DNA from: Stappia indica
GTDB lineage: Bacteria; Pseudomonadota; Alphaproteobacteria; Rhizobiales; Stappiaceae
Assembly (NCBI RefSeq): GCF_009789575.1
Contig: NZ_CP046908.1
Span: 434,001 to 498,000 of the forward strand
Length of the DNA: 64,000 nt
Direction: 5' to 3'
Position numbers and translations under genes: made by a program. Below the pieces are notes generated by a model. The model saw nothing but the letters and a program-made list of their open reading frames with translations. It did not search any database and was not told where the DNA came from. Below are positions 54,143 through 64,000 of this stretch, in pieces. How positions within the stretch are numbered: position 1 is the stretch's first letter; every line of letters begins with the position of its first letter.

Positions 54143-55048
54143 ATGCAGGCCCTATTCATCGGTCAGGCCTATATCGACGTCACCTTCCTCACCGACACGC
54201 TGCCGACAGGCGACGAAAAGACCATCGCCCGCGACTATGCGGTAAGTTTCGGCGGCAACGCCGTGACGGCGGGCTTCGCCTGCGCACGGCTCGGCATCGC
54301 CCCGGACATCCTGTGCTCGCAGGCCGACGACTGGCTCGCACGTATGTTTCTGGACATGGCTGCCAAGTACGGCATTTCGATCCACGGCCGGAAGGTGCGG
54401 GAATCGTCCCTCTCCTTCATCATGCCGAAGGACGGCAAGCGCGCCATCGTCCGTTGCCGCGACAACGACTTCCTGCACCCCTTCCCCCAGCTGAACCTTG
54501 CCGGCTGCCGGGCGCTGCATCTCGACGGCCATATGCCGGACGCCGCCCTCCACTATGCCAAGGCCGCCCGGTCGGCAGGCATCCTGACCTCGCTCGACGG
54601 CGGCGCGGTGCGCGAAAACACCGACGAGCTGCTGCGCTACATCGACGTCGCCGTCGTCTCCGCCCGGTTCTGCGAACAGCTCGGCCTCGGCGTCGAGGAG
54701 ACGCTCGACTATCTGCGCGAGCGCGGCTGCCCGGTTGCCGGCGTCACCGTCGGCGAGGACGGCATGTTCTGGTACGAGGATCGCGGCCCGACGCGCCGGC
54801 TGGCTGCCCTGGACGTGCCGAAGGCCCGCATCGTCGACACCAACGGCGCCGGCGACGTTTTCCACGGCGCATATGTCTATTCCTGGCTTCGGGACACCAG
54901 CGCAGCATGGGAGCAGCATTTCCGCTTCGCCCGCGCCGCCTCGGCCCATGCGATCCAGCATCTGGGCAACGAGGAGAGCCTGCCTGCGCTCGCCGATGTC
55001 GAGACGGCAATGGCAGAATGGACGGAGAAGCAGCCGACCCGCGACTGA
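54143..55048 (+). CDS. PfkB-family carbohydrate kinase
   Basis: The 301-residue kinase has the PfkB N-terminal glycine motif (YAVSFGGNAVTAGFACARLG, about 31-50). The C-terminal ATP/anion-hole signature is DTNGAGDVFHGAYVY (catalytic Asp at about 238). Family members phosphorylate sugars or nucleosides such as ribose, fructose or adenosine; the substrate here cannot be assigned. It is divergent from the EAL gene (132-bp gap) and has no sugar-catabolic partner next to it. Confidence 0.88.
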   Translation: MQALFIGQAYIDVTFLTDTLPTGDEKTIARDYAVSFGGNAVTAGFACARLGIAPDILCSQADDWLARMFLDMAAKYGISIHGRKVRESSLSFIMPKDGKRAIVRCRDNDFLHPFPQLNLAGCRALHLDGHMPDAALHYAKAARSAGILTSLDGGAVRENTDELLRYIDVAVVSARFCEQLGLGVEETLDYLRERGCPVAGVTVGEDGMFWYEDRGPTRRLAALDVPKARIVDTNGAGDVFHGAYVYSWLRDTSAAWEQHFRFARAASAHAIQHLGNEESLPALADVETAMAEWTEKQPTRD

Positions 55049-55172
55049 CGGTCCGGGCGAGGAATCGCGCTGAACAATCTAAGCGCGCAGCTTGTTCTCG
55101 CGCCGCATTTGGCGCATCGTAGCGGTCCGCAGGCAGGGAGCGGACCCCCAAACACCAGTCGGAGACGTCTGA

Positions 55173-56363
55173 ATGACTTATCTTGCCCTTCGCCGCGCAC
55201 GCGCCATCGCGCTCGCCTGCCCGCTTCTCCTTGCCACGCCCGCACTCGCCTTCGATGCGTCCGGCAACGAGATTGCGGACACGTTCTTCGAGATTTTCGA
55301 GGCCGGAAAAGCGACCGTGACCGGCTATGACAGCGTCGAGGAGAACGGCGACACGGTGACGATCACCGGCATGCGCGCCGCCATCGACGACAGTGGCCAG
55401 AAAACCGAGATGACCATTGCCACGATGTCGTTCGAGGAAGGCGAAGTCGCCTCCGGCGGCGGCCTGACCGCCAGTGCCATGTCGATGAACGGCGTCGCCA
55501 TCAAAAGCCAGGAAGACGGCAAGGACGTCAACATCACGGTCGCCGCCATCGATATCGACGATCCGGTGCTGCCGTCCGCAGCCACGGTGAAGGCGAAGGC
55601 CAGCACAGATGCGATCGCCCCGTCCTATTCGCGCGCCGAGATAAACGGCATCCTCATCGACAGCGGCCAGGAGGGCAAGATTCCGGTCGCCAGCGTGGTC
55701 GCCGTGATCGACGAGATGGATGGCGAGCTGCCGACCGCCGGCTCCCTCACCGTCGAGGGCGTGGAGATCTCGGCCGATAGCCTCGATGCGGAAGAGCGCA
55801 AGACCCTGACCGATCTTGGCTATGACAAGGTCGTCCTCGGCCTGTCGCTGGAGGCGGACTGGGATCCGGACACCGGCGCTCTGGAGATTTCCGACCTGAC
55901 GATCTCCGGCACCGAAGCCGCGACGCTGAACGCATCGCTGAAGCTGAACGGCCTGACCCGCGAGGTCTTCGCCAAGCTGGAGGCAGCGCAAGGCAAGCCG
56001 GAAGAGGCCATGGGCATCATGCAGGGCCTGCAGGTGGTGAGCCTGAGCCTGCGGCTGGACAACGAATCGCTGGTCGACCGTCTGCTCGACGCGCAGGCGA
56101 AGGAGTCCGGCGCGACCCGCGAACAGTTCGTCGGCCAGTTGAGCGCCGCTCTGCCCATGCTGCTCGCCGCCATCGGCAATCCCGAGTTCCAGAAGAGCGT
56201 CTCCGGCGCCGCCACCACCTTCCTGAACGATCCGCAGTCGATCTCCGCGACCGCGGCTCCGTCTGCGCCGGTTCCCTTCGCCCAGTTGCTGGGAACCGCG
56301 ATGATGGCACCGCAGACCCTGCCGACAATTCTCGGCGTGACGGTCGCGGCAAATCAGGACTGA
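55173..56363 (+). CDS. Hypothetical exported protein, first of a tandem paralog pair
   Basis: The 396-residue protein has a signal peptide (RAIALACPLLLATPALAFDA, about 10-29). Beta-rich repeats follow (GYDSVEENGDTVTITGMRAA; PTAGSLTVEGVEISADSLDA; GALEISDLTISGTEAATLNA). The C-terminal domain ends with VPFAQLLGTAMMAPQTLPTI and LGVTVAANQD. That tail is clearly related to the end of the next gene (VPAMQIMGVLATAPDTLPQL, LNATVMANSGR). No known family is recognised and no cysteines or enzyme motifs are seen. A periplasmic or envelope location is likely. The ATG follows GGAGACGT. Confidence 0.75.
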   Translation: MTYLALRRARAIALACPLLLATPALAFDASGNEIADTFFEIFEAGKATVTGYDSVEENGDTVTITGMRAAIDDSGQKTEMTIATMSFEEGEVASGGGLTASAMSMNGVAIKSQEDGKDVNITVAAIDIDDPVLPSAATVKAKASTDAIAPSYSRAEINGILIDSGQEGKIPVASVVAVIDEMDGELPTAGSLTVEGVEISADSLDAEERKTLTDLGYDKVVLGLSLEADWDPDTGALEISDLTISGTEAATLNASLKLNGLTREVFAKLEAAQGKPEEAMGIMQGLQVVSLSLRLDNESLVDRLLDAQAKESGATREQFVGQLSAALPMLLAAIGNPEFQKSVSGAATTFLNDPQSISATAAPSAPVPFAQLLGTAMMAPQTLPTILGVTVAANQD

Positions 56364-56503
56364 CCTCGACGTCGGGCGGCCAAGGGGGGCTCCGCCCACG
56401 ACATCGACGAACGGCCGAGGCCGGCGCAGCACGTCTGCGCCGGTTTCGGCATGAACGCCCGCTTTGAAAGGCGGGTTTGCCACCAGATCACGGACAACGG
56501 ACG

Positions 56504-58549
56504 ATGCCCAGAAGCTTGCGATACACCACGACGGCCGGCGCCCTCCTCGTCACCCTGGCCCTTGCCTCCCCCGCCACCGCGAACCCGGCCCTGGACGCCG
56601 CCGATGCCTTCCTCCAGTGGGCGAAGGACCACGGCGCCACCATTGCCGAGTACGGCAGCGTCACCGAAACCGGCACCGGCGATGCCATCGTGCGCGACGC
56701 GAAATTCGGATGGGATCTCGCCTTTTCGATTGCCGGCGCGAACGTCGATCTCGACATCCGCATCAACAGTCCGGAAACCCGGCTGATCGGCGTCACCAAG
56801 ACCGACAAGGGCTACCATCTCGACCGCTATGAGCAGCCTGGAGCGCATGAGTTCGCGTTTTCCGGCGGGGTGACCGAGGACGGGGTGCGCAACGCCTTCG
56901 ATATCTCGGTCATCCAGTACGATCTCGTCGCCGAGGACTACCTGCAGGTGCCGTTCGCAGCGCAGGAAGATGCCGAGCGCCCGGTTTCGCGCTTCCTTCC
57001 GGCCATCGTTGCCGGCCTCGACACGACGATCGGCAAGATGTTCGTCCGCCGGATGGAATCGACCTCGAAGATGCCCGACGGTGCGTCAGGCATGCAGTCC
57101 TACGAGGGCATGACCATCACCGGCTTCGCCAACGGCCGGATCGAGGAACAGCGCATCGAGAAGACCGTCTCGGAGACGACGATCAAGACGGAGCCGGGCG
57201 TAACCGCCGACACCGTCGCGATGCGCGAGGAAACCGGCCTGCAGGTCGTCACCGGCACCGACATGAAGCCGCTTCTGAGGCTGTTCGGCGCTCTTCCCGC
57301 CGACCGCCTGACCGGCGACGAGATCATCGCCAGCGCTTCCGTCGAGGGCATGAACTTCTCGTTCGCGGAAGGGTCCGCCGCCATCGGCAGCCTGTCGATG
57401 ACGGGCCTGCGCATCGATCCGGAAGCCCCCGCTTTCGATGTCGCCTCCATCGGTGACCAGGCCGCTCTCGGCAAGCTGCCGCAGGACGAGGCGTCCCTGA
57501 CCGCCCTGGGCGGCCAGGCGGCCGATGCGTTGGCTGCGGCCTCGCTCGACAGCTTCGACCTGTCCGCCCTCGCCATCTCCTCGCCCATTCTCAACGGCGC
57601 CATCGGCAGCATCCAGGCGAAGGACGCGTCCTATCGCGGCTTCGGCGATTTCTCCATGACCGACCTGTCGATCAAGGCGGAAGAGAACAACGCCGCTGTC
57701 GATGCCAAGCTGTTCCGCATGAGCGAGCTGCGGCTGGCGCCGCTGTCGCGCTACATCGACTTCTTCGTCGCCTCGAGCAACCGCGAGCCGACGCTGCCGG
57801 AGATCCTCTCGGTGGTCCCCACGCTCGGCCTGCTGGAGATGGAAGACATCAAGGTCGCGTCCGACGAGCTGCCCGCACCGGTCTCCATCGACAGCTACCG
57901 CCTCGCCATGAGCGACTTCATCAGCCCGATCCCGACCCGGATCGAGGCCATGACGAAGAATGCATCCTTCCCGGTGTCGCTGATCGAGGAAGACGAGGCG
58001 CGCGCGCTCGTCGAAGCGCTCGACCTGAAGGTCGTCAGCTATTCCGACGAGACGCGGATCAGCTGGAACCCCGACACCCAGACGCTCAGCATCGATCCGC
58101 TCTCCTTCACCATCGAGGGCGGCGGCTCCATGGACCTGAAGATGGAGATCGGCGGCGTGCCGCGCGTGGTGTTCGAGAGCCCTGAGCAGGCGCAGATGGT
58201 CATCGCCACCGCGATGGTGAACAAGGCGAGCCTCACGGTGCGCGATGCCCGTCTGGTCTCCGCCTTCATCGAGCAGCAGGCCAAGCCGGCCGGCCTGTCG
58301 CCGGAAACCCTGGCACTCGGCCTGGCCGATCAGGCCGCCAACGAAATGGGCCCGCTCAAGGACACCCCGTTCGGCCAGAGCCTGCACGGCGCGCTGAAGA
58401 GCTTCCTCGTGTCGCCGGACGAACTGGTGATCACCATCGAGCCGGAAACGCCGGTCCCCGCGATGCAGATCATGGGCGTGCTGGCCACCGCACCGGACAC
58501 CCTGCCGCAGCTTCTCAACGCGACCGTCATGGCCAATTCCGGCCGCTGA
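56504..58549 (+). CDS. Hypothetical exported protein, second of a tandem paralog pair
   Basis: The 681-residue product has a signal peptide (LRYTTTAGALLVTLALASPA, about 4-23). The mature protein is almost cysteine-free and beta-rich with a helical C-terminus. Repeated blocks resemble the 396-residue neighbour: ADRLTGDEIIASASVEGMNF, GSLSMTGLRIDPEAPAF, SFTIEGGGSMDLKMEIGGVP, and the shared tail PDTLPQLLNATVMANSGR. It is nearly twice as long, so it may be an internal duplication of the same unit. The gene starts 140 bp after the first paralog and is followed by a strong terminator. Function is unknown. Confidence 0.75.
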   Translation: MPRSLRYTTTAGALLVTLALASPATANPALDAADAFLQWAKDHGATIAEYGSVTETGTGDAIVRDAKFGWDLAFSIAGANVDLDIRINSPETRLIGVTKTDKGYHLDRYEQPGAHEFAFSGGVTEDGVRNAFDISVIQYDLVAEDYLQVPFAAQEDAERPVSRFLPAIVAGLDTTIGKMFVRRMESTSKMPDGASGMQSYEGMTITGFANGRIEEQRIEKTVSETTIKTEPGVTADTVAMREETGLQVVTGTDMKPLLRLFGALPADRLTGDEIIASASVEGMNFSFAEGSAAIGSLSMTGLRIDPEAPAFDVASIGDQAALGKLPQDEASLTALGGQAADALAAASLDSFDLSALAISSPILNGAIGSIQAKDASYRGFGDFSMTDLSIKAEENNAAVDAKLFRMSELRLAPLSRYIDFFVASSNREPTLPEILSVVPTLGLLEMEDIKVASDELPAPVSIDSYRLAMSDFISPIPTRIEAMTKNASFPVSLIEEDEARALVEALDLKVVSYSDETRISWNPDTQTLSIDPLSFTIEGGGSMDLKMEIGGVPRVVFESPEQAQMVIATAMVNKASLTVRDARLVSAFIEQQAKPAGLSPETLALGLADQAANEMGPLKDTPFGQSLHGALKSFLVSPDELVITIEPETPVPAMQIMGVLATAPDTLPQLLNATVMANSGR

Positions 58550-58580
58550 TCTGATCATCGATCATCGCAGCCCCAGAACG

Positions 58581-58617
58581 AAAAACCCCGCCGCAGAGCC
58601 CCTGCGGCGGGGTTTTT
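58581..58617. terminator. Bidirectional terminator between the paralog pair and the ABC exporter
   Basis: AAAAACCCCGCCGCAG (58581-58596) and CTGCGGCGGGGTTTTT (58602-58617) form a perfect 16-bp stem with a 5-nt loop. The A- and T-runs at its ends make it active in both directions, fitting the convergent genes at 58549 and 58654. Confidence 0.9.
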
Positions 58618-58653
58618 CATGTCCAGCGAACGGCGCCGGCCAGCGCCAGGGCG

Positions 58654-60441
<1,788 letters not shown>

Positions 60442-60522
60442 TGCGTCGGCCTTGTCCTTGCAGCCCGCCGGCGACCCGTGCCGCCGGCATCCGCCCCTGC
60501 CCCGGGCGACTGACGGTTACCG

Positions 60523-62307
60523 TCAGCCCTTCTCGGGCAGATTGAGCCGGATATGAAGCTCGCGCAACTGCTTGGGGTAAACGTCGGACGGTGCGCCCAT
60601 CAGCAGGTCCTGCGCCTGCTGGTTCATCGGGAACAGGCTGACATCGCGCACGTTCTTCGCCCCGACCAGCAACATGACGATGCGGTCGACACCGGCCGCC
60701 ATGCCGCCATGCGGCGGCGCGCCGTACTGGAAGGCACGGTAGAGGCCGCCGAAGCGCTCTTCCACGTCGCTCTTCGACAGGCCGACCTTCTCGAACGCCT
60801 TGACCATCAGCTCCGGCGACTGGTTACGGATCGAACCGGAGGCGATCTCGTAGCCGTTGCACACGAGGTCGTACTGGAACGCCTTGATGTCCAGCGGGTC
60901 CATGGTCTCCAGAGCGTCCAGGCCGCCCTGCGGCATGGAGAACGGATTGTGGGCGAACTCGACCTTCTTCTCTTCCTCGTCCCACTCGAAGAACGGGAAG
61001 TCGACGATCCAGGCGAGCGCGAAACGGTCACGGTCGATGAGATCCAGCTCCTCGCCGACGCGGGTCCGCGCCTTGCCGGCAAAGTCGGAGAACTTCTTCG
61101 GGTCACCCGCGACGAAGAAGGCCGCATCGCCGGCCTTCAGGCCGAGCTGGGTGCGGATCGCCTCGGTGCGCTCCTCGCCGATGTTCTTGGCCAGCGGGCC
61201 GGCGCCCTCGAGGGCACCGCCCTCCTCGCGCCAGAAGATGTAGCCAAGGCCCGGCTGGCCTTCGCCCTGCGCCCAGGAGTTCATCCGGTCGCAGAAGGCG
61301 CGGCTGCCGCCGGTCGGAGCCGGGATGGCCCACACGGCGTTCTTCTCGTCCTCAAGCATGCGCGCAAAGATCTTGAAGCCGGAGCCGGCGAAATGGGCGC
61401 CGACATCCTGCATCTCGATCGGGTTGCGCAGGTCCGGCTTGTCGCTGCCATACTTGGCGATCGCATCCGCATACGGAATGCGCGGGAAGGTCCCGGTGAC
61501 CGGCTTGCCCTTCGCGAACTCCTCGAAGATGCCGCGCATGATCGGCTCCATCGTGGAGAACACGTCCTCCTGCTCGACGAAGCTCATTTCCAGGTCGAGC
61601 TGGTAGAACTCGCCCGGCAGACGGTCGGCGCGCGGGTCCTCGTCGCGGAAGCACGGCGCGATCTGGAAATAGCGGTCGAAACCGGAGACCATCAGCAGCT
61701 GCTTGAACTGCTGCGGCGCCTGCGGCAGCGCGTAGAACTTGCCCGGATGCAGCCGCGAGGGCACCAGGAAGTCGCGCGCGCCTTCCGGAGAGGACGCCGT
61801 CAGGATCGGCGTCTGGAACTCGGTGAAGCCCGCCGTCCCCATGCGCTGGCGCATCGAGCCGATGATGCGCGTGCGCGTCATGATGTTCTCGTGCAGCGTC
61901 TCGCGGCGCAGGTCGAGGAAACGGTAGGTCAGACGGATGTCTTCGGGATAGTCCGGCTCGTTGAAGACCGGCAGCGGCAGCTCGCGCGCCGCGCCCAGCA
62001 CTTCGATCTCGCGGATGAAGATCTCGATCGCGCCGGTCGGCAGCGTCTCGTTGACCGTCTCCGGCGTGCGCATCTTCACGTCGCCGTCGATGCGCAGGCA
62101 CCACTCGGCGCGAACCGTCTCGGCGAGCTTGAAGGCCGGCGAATCGGGATCGATCACACACTGCGTCATGCCGTAGTGGTCGCGCAGGTCGATGAAGAGC
62201 AGGCCGCCGTGATCACGCACGCGGTGCACCCAGCCCGACAGGCGCGCCGTGGCGCCGACATGGGTTTCGCGCAGTTCCCCGCACGTGTGACTGCGATAGC
62301 GATGCAT
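60523..62307 (-). CDS. aspS: Aspartyl-tRNA synthetase
   Basis: AspS charges tRNA-Asp (and in many alphaproteobacteria may also act on tRNA-Asn). The 594-residue bacterial-type enzyme opens [20 protein letters not shown]. It has the OB-fold anticodon-binding domain ([20 protein letters not shown]), the class II motifs [20 protein letters not shown] and [20 protein letters not shown], the bacterial GAD insertion, and motif 3 in [17 protein letters not shown]. The ATG at 62307 matches the conserved start. It is divergent from rnd with 221 bp between start codons. Confidence 0.96.
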   Translation of the reverse strand: MHRYRSHTCGELRETHVGATARLSGWVHRVRDHGGLLFIDLRDHYGMTQCVIDPDSPAFKLAETVRAEWCLRIDGDVKMRTPETVNETLPTGAIEIFIREIEVLGAARELPLPVFNEPDYPEDIRLTYRFLDLRRETLHENIMTRTRIIGSMRQRMGTAGFTEFQTPILTASSPEGARDFLVPSRLHPGKFYALPQAPQQFKQLLMVSGFDRYFQIAPCFRDEDPRADRLPGEFYQLDLEMSFVEQEDVFSTMEPIMRGIFEEFAKGKPVTGTFPRIPYADAIAKYGSDKPDLRNPIEMQDVGAHFAGSGFKIFARMLEDEKNAVWAIPAPTGGSRAFCDRMNSWAQGEGQPGLGYIFWREEGGALEGAGPLAKNIGEERTEAIRTQLGLKAGDAAFFVAGDPKKFSDFAGKARTRVGEELDLIDRDRFALAWIVDFPFFEWDEEEKKVEFAHNPFSMPQGGLDALETMDPLDIKAFQYDLVCNGYEIASGSIRNQSPELMVKAFEKVGLSKSDVEERFGGLYRAFQYGAPPHGGMAAGVDRIVMLLVGAKNVRDVSLFPMNQQAQDLLMGAPSDVYPKQLRELHIRLNLPEKG

Positions 62308-62528
62308 GTGGTCCTCGATGGCCCGAAGTTTGAAAAAAGTGGCGGCTGACAAGGCGAAGCAGCTGCCGGCCGGCGCGATGGCGCGCCCGTGCAAAAGCCA
62401 TGGGATGACGACAAAGTCAAGGCGGCGAGCCGGTTGGCGGCCCCTGGAAGCCCGTCGAACGAACAGGCCATAACAAGGCGGTTTCGTGGCGACAAGCGGG
62501 CAAGCATCCGCTATATCTCGCGATTACT

Positions 62529-63767
62529 ATGCATATCATTTCAAGCACCAAAGAACTGGCCGACGTGTGTCGGCGTCTCGCGCAACACGATTTCGTCGCT
62601 GTCGACACGGAGTTCCTGCGCGAAACGACCTTCTGGCCGAAGCTCTGCGTCATCCAGATGGCGAGCGTCGAGGATGCCGTGATCGTCGACGCGCTCGCGG
62701 ACGGTCTGGATCTCGCGCCGTTTTTCGAGCTGATGCGCGACGAGAGCGTCGTGAAGGTGTTCCATGCCGCAAGGCAGGACATCGAGATCGTCTATCACCT
62801 CGGCGGGTTCATCCCGCACCCGGTGTTCGACACCCAGGTCGCGGCAATGGTCTGCGGCTTCGGCGATTCGATTTCCTACGACCAGCTGGTCCACCGCATC
62901 ACGGCGGTCAGGATCGACAAGTCGTCGCGCTTCACCGACTGGTCCCGCCGGCCCTTGAGCGAAAAGCAGCTCGACTATGCGCTGGCCGACGTGACGCACC
63001 TGCGTGAGGTCTACCATTTCCTGAAGGCGAACCTCGCCGAACAGGGTCGCAGCCATTGGGTGGGCGACGAGATGGAGATCCTCACCTCAGAGAACACCTA
63101 TCGCACCGATCCCGAAAATGCGTGGAAGCGGCTGAAGCTGCGGGTGCGCAAGCCGATCGAGTTCGCGGTGCTGCAGGAGGTCGCCGCCTGGCGCGAGCGC
63201 GAGGCGCATGAGCGCGACGTGCCGCGCAACCGCATCCTCAAGGACGACGCGATCTACGAGATCGCCGCCCAGCAGCCGACCAACACCCAGGCGCTCGCTG
63301 CCCTGCGGACCATTCCCCGCGGCTTCGAGCGCTCGCGCACGGCCGAGGAAATCCTCGGCGCGGTCAAGCGGGCGATGGCGATCCCCAAGGACAACCTCCC
63401 GGCCGTGCCCAAGGGGCGCGCCGCGCCCGACGGGTCGGCGGCGGCCGTCGACCTTCTCAAGGTCCTGCTCAAGCTGATCAGCGAGGCCCACGGCGTTGCC
63501 GCCAAGGTCATCGCAACCATGGAAGACCTGGAGAAGATCGCCGCCAGCGACGATGCCGATGTCGACGCATTGAAGGGCTGGCGGATGGAGCTGTTCGGCG
63601 AAGCCGCCTTGAAGCTGAAGCGCGGCGAGATCGCCCTCGCCTTCAACGGCAAGCGGATCGTCGCCGTGGAGCAGAGCGAGCCTGTTCTGGCTCCGAAGCC
63701 CGAGCCGTCCAAGCGTCGCCGCAACCGGCAGAAGGCGGACGCGGATGCGGACGCAGCAGCCGATTAG
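62529..63767 (+). CDS. rnd: Ribonuclease D
   Basis: RNase D trims the 3' ends of tRNA precursors and other small RNAs. The 412-residue protein has the DEDDy exonuclease residues ([29 protein letters not shown] and the C-terminal YALADVTHL). A helical HRDC region (about 205-300) follows: [40 protein letters not shown]. The C-terminal tail is basic and Ala-rich. The usual neighbours aspS and a probable ppx flank it. A strong terminator follows at 63799. Confidence 0.95.
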   Translation: MHIISSTKELADVCRRLAQHDFVAVDTEFLRETTFWPKLCVIQMASVEDAVIVDALADGLDLAPFFELMRDESVVKVFHAARQDIEIVYHLGGFIPHPVFDTQVAAMVCGFGDSISYDQLVHRITAVRIDKSSRFTDWSRRPLSEKQLDYALADVTHLREVYHFLKANLAEQGRSHWVGDEMEILTSENTYRTDPENAWKRLKLRVRKPIEFAVLQEVAAWREREAHERDVPRNRILKDDAIYEIAAQQPTNTQALAALRTIPRGFERSRTAEEILGAVKRAMAIPKDNLPAVPKGRAAPDGSAAAVDLLKVLLKLISEAHGVAAKVIATMEDLEKIAASDDADVDALKGWRMELFGEAALKLKRGEIALAFNGKRIVAVEQSEPVLAPKPEPSKRRRNRQKADADADAAAD

Positions 63768-63798
63768 GCCGGCAGCCGCACGCACCAACGACAATTGA

Positions 63799-63835
63799 CA
63801 AGCAAACGGGCAGGTCTTCCCTGCCCGTTTGCTTG
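63799..63835. terminator. Terminator between rnd and the probable ppx
   Basis: CAAGCAAACGGGCAGG (63799-63814) and CCTGCCCGTTTGCTTG (63820-63835) form a perfect 16-bp stem with a 5-nt loop. It lies between convergent genes and may serve both; the T-content downstream on the plus strand is high (TTTGTTTTGTCTGT at about 63847). Confidence 0.85.
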
Positions 63836-63890
63836 TATGCTGTCGTTTGTTTTGTCTGTCGGTCGGTTCCGACCATCGGCGAGAGGCCCG

Positions 63891-64000
63891 TCAGGCCTCG
63901 ACCACGACCCGCGCCTTCAGACCCAGCAGCCGGGCGAACTGGGTGAGTCGCTTGTTCAGCCGCTCCCCTTCCAGGGCGACCAGCTCGCCGCGCAAGGTCA
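63891..64000 (-). CDS. Probable exopolyphosphatase/Ppx-GppA C-terminus (runs off the window)
   Basis: Only the last 36 codons are present, ending LVALEGERLNKRLTQFARLL, then GLKARVVVEA. The pattern resembles the C-terminal end of bacterial Ppx (L-GERV-RL-QLAKLIG). Ppx often lies next to rnd and ppk in alphaproteobacteria, which supports the guess. It is convergent with rnd across a strong terminator. The fragment is too short for certainty. Confidence 0.5.
   Translation of the reverse strand, partial: TLRGELVALEGERLNKRLTQFARLLGLKARVVVEA

Overview
The window is high-GC chromosomal DNA from an alphaproteobacterium, most likely of the order Hyphomicrobiales (Rhizobiales). The evidence is an ExoR-type Sel1 regulator, NDUFA12, the gene order dgt-argS-SPOR-nagZ-scpA-scpB-tatA-tatB-tatC-serS, a B12-dependent NrdJ, and mosaics of short palindromic repeats in gene gaps. 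I cannot name a genus from the sequence alone. No tRNA, rRNA or CRISPR array was seen.

Layout. Positions 1-11434 (minus strand) hold a housekeeping block: serS, tatCBA, an orphan ABC ATPase, scpBA, nagZ, a large SPOR protein, argS and dgt. Positions 11764-12989 (plus) hold an ErpA/IscA-type protein and xthA. Positions 13025-15862 are a palindromic-repeat array split by two different IS110-family elements. Positions 15871-33058 hold exoR, parE, a DEAD-box helicase, c-di-GMP and Lrp-type regulators, an RpiR-controlled sugar ABC transporter, a second repeat array with a 543-bp period, NDUFA12 and a stand-alone response regulator. nrdJ follows at 33059-36748. Positions 36848-50756 form a denitrification island: nnrS, pseudoazurin, ccoG, nirV, nirK, nnrR, two small partner proteins, a second nnrS and napEFDABC. 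The rest holds cell-wall, c-di-GMP and sugar-kinase genes, two large exported paralogs, an ABC exporter, aspS, rnd and the end of a probable ppx.

How the parts work together. NapA and probably NirK carry twin-arginine signals and would use the Tat translocase encoded at the start of the window. NapEFDABC would reduce nitrate to nitrite in the periplasm, and NirK would reduce nitrite to NO with electrons from pseudoazurin. NnrR would sense NO. Four TTG-N8-CAA palindromes lie 66-117 bp upstream of nirK/nnrR, pseudoazurin-nnrS, ccoG and the nnrS2/DUF1858 pair, so they fit one NnrR regulon. No NO or N2O reductase gene lies in the window.

The most striking observation is in the two IS110-family elements. 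Each inserted cleanly into a palindromic repeat, so its ends can be read directly. The non-coding leader upstream of each transposase reads as a bridge RNA: one loop matches both halves of that element's own target site, and a second loop matches the element's own two ends. The agreement is complete in the second element (14565-15744). In the first (13144-14252) three of the four guide arms match well.
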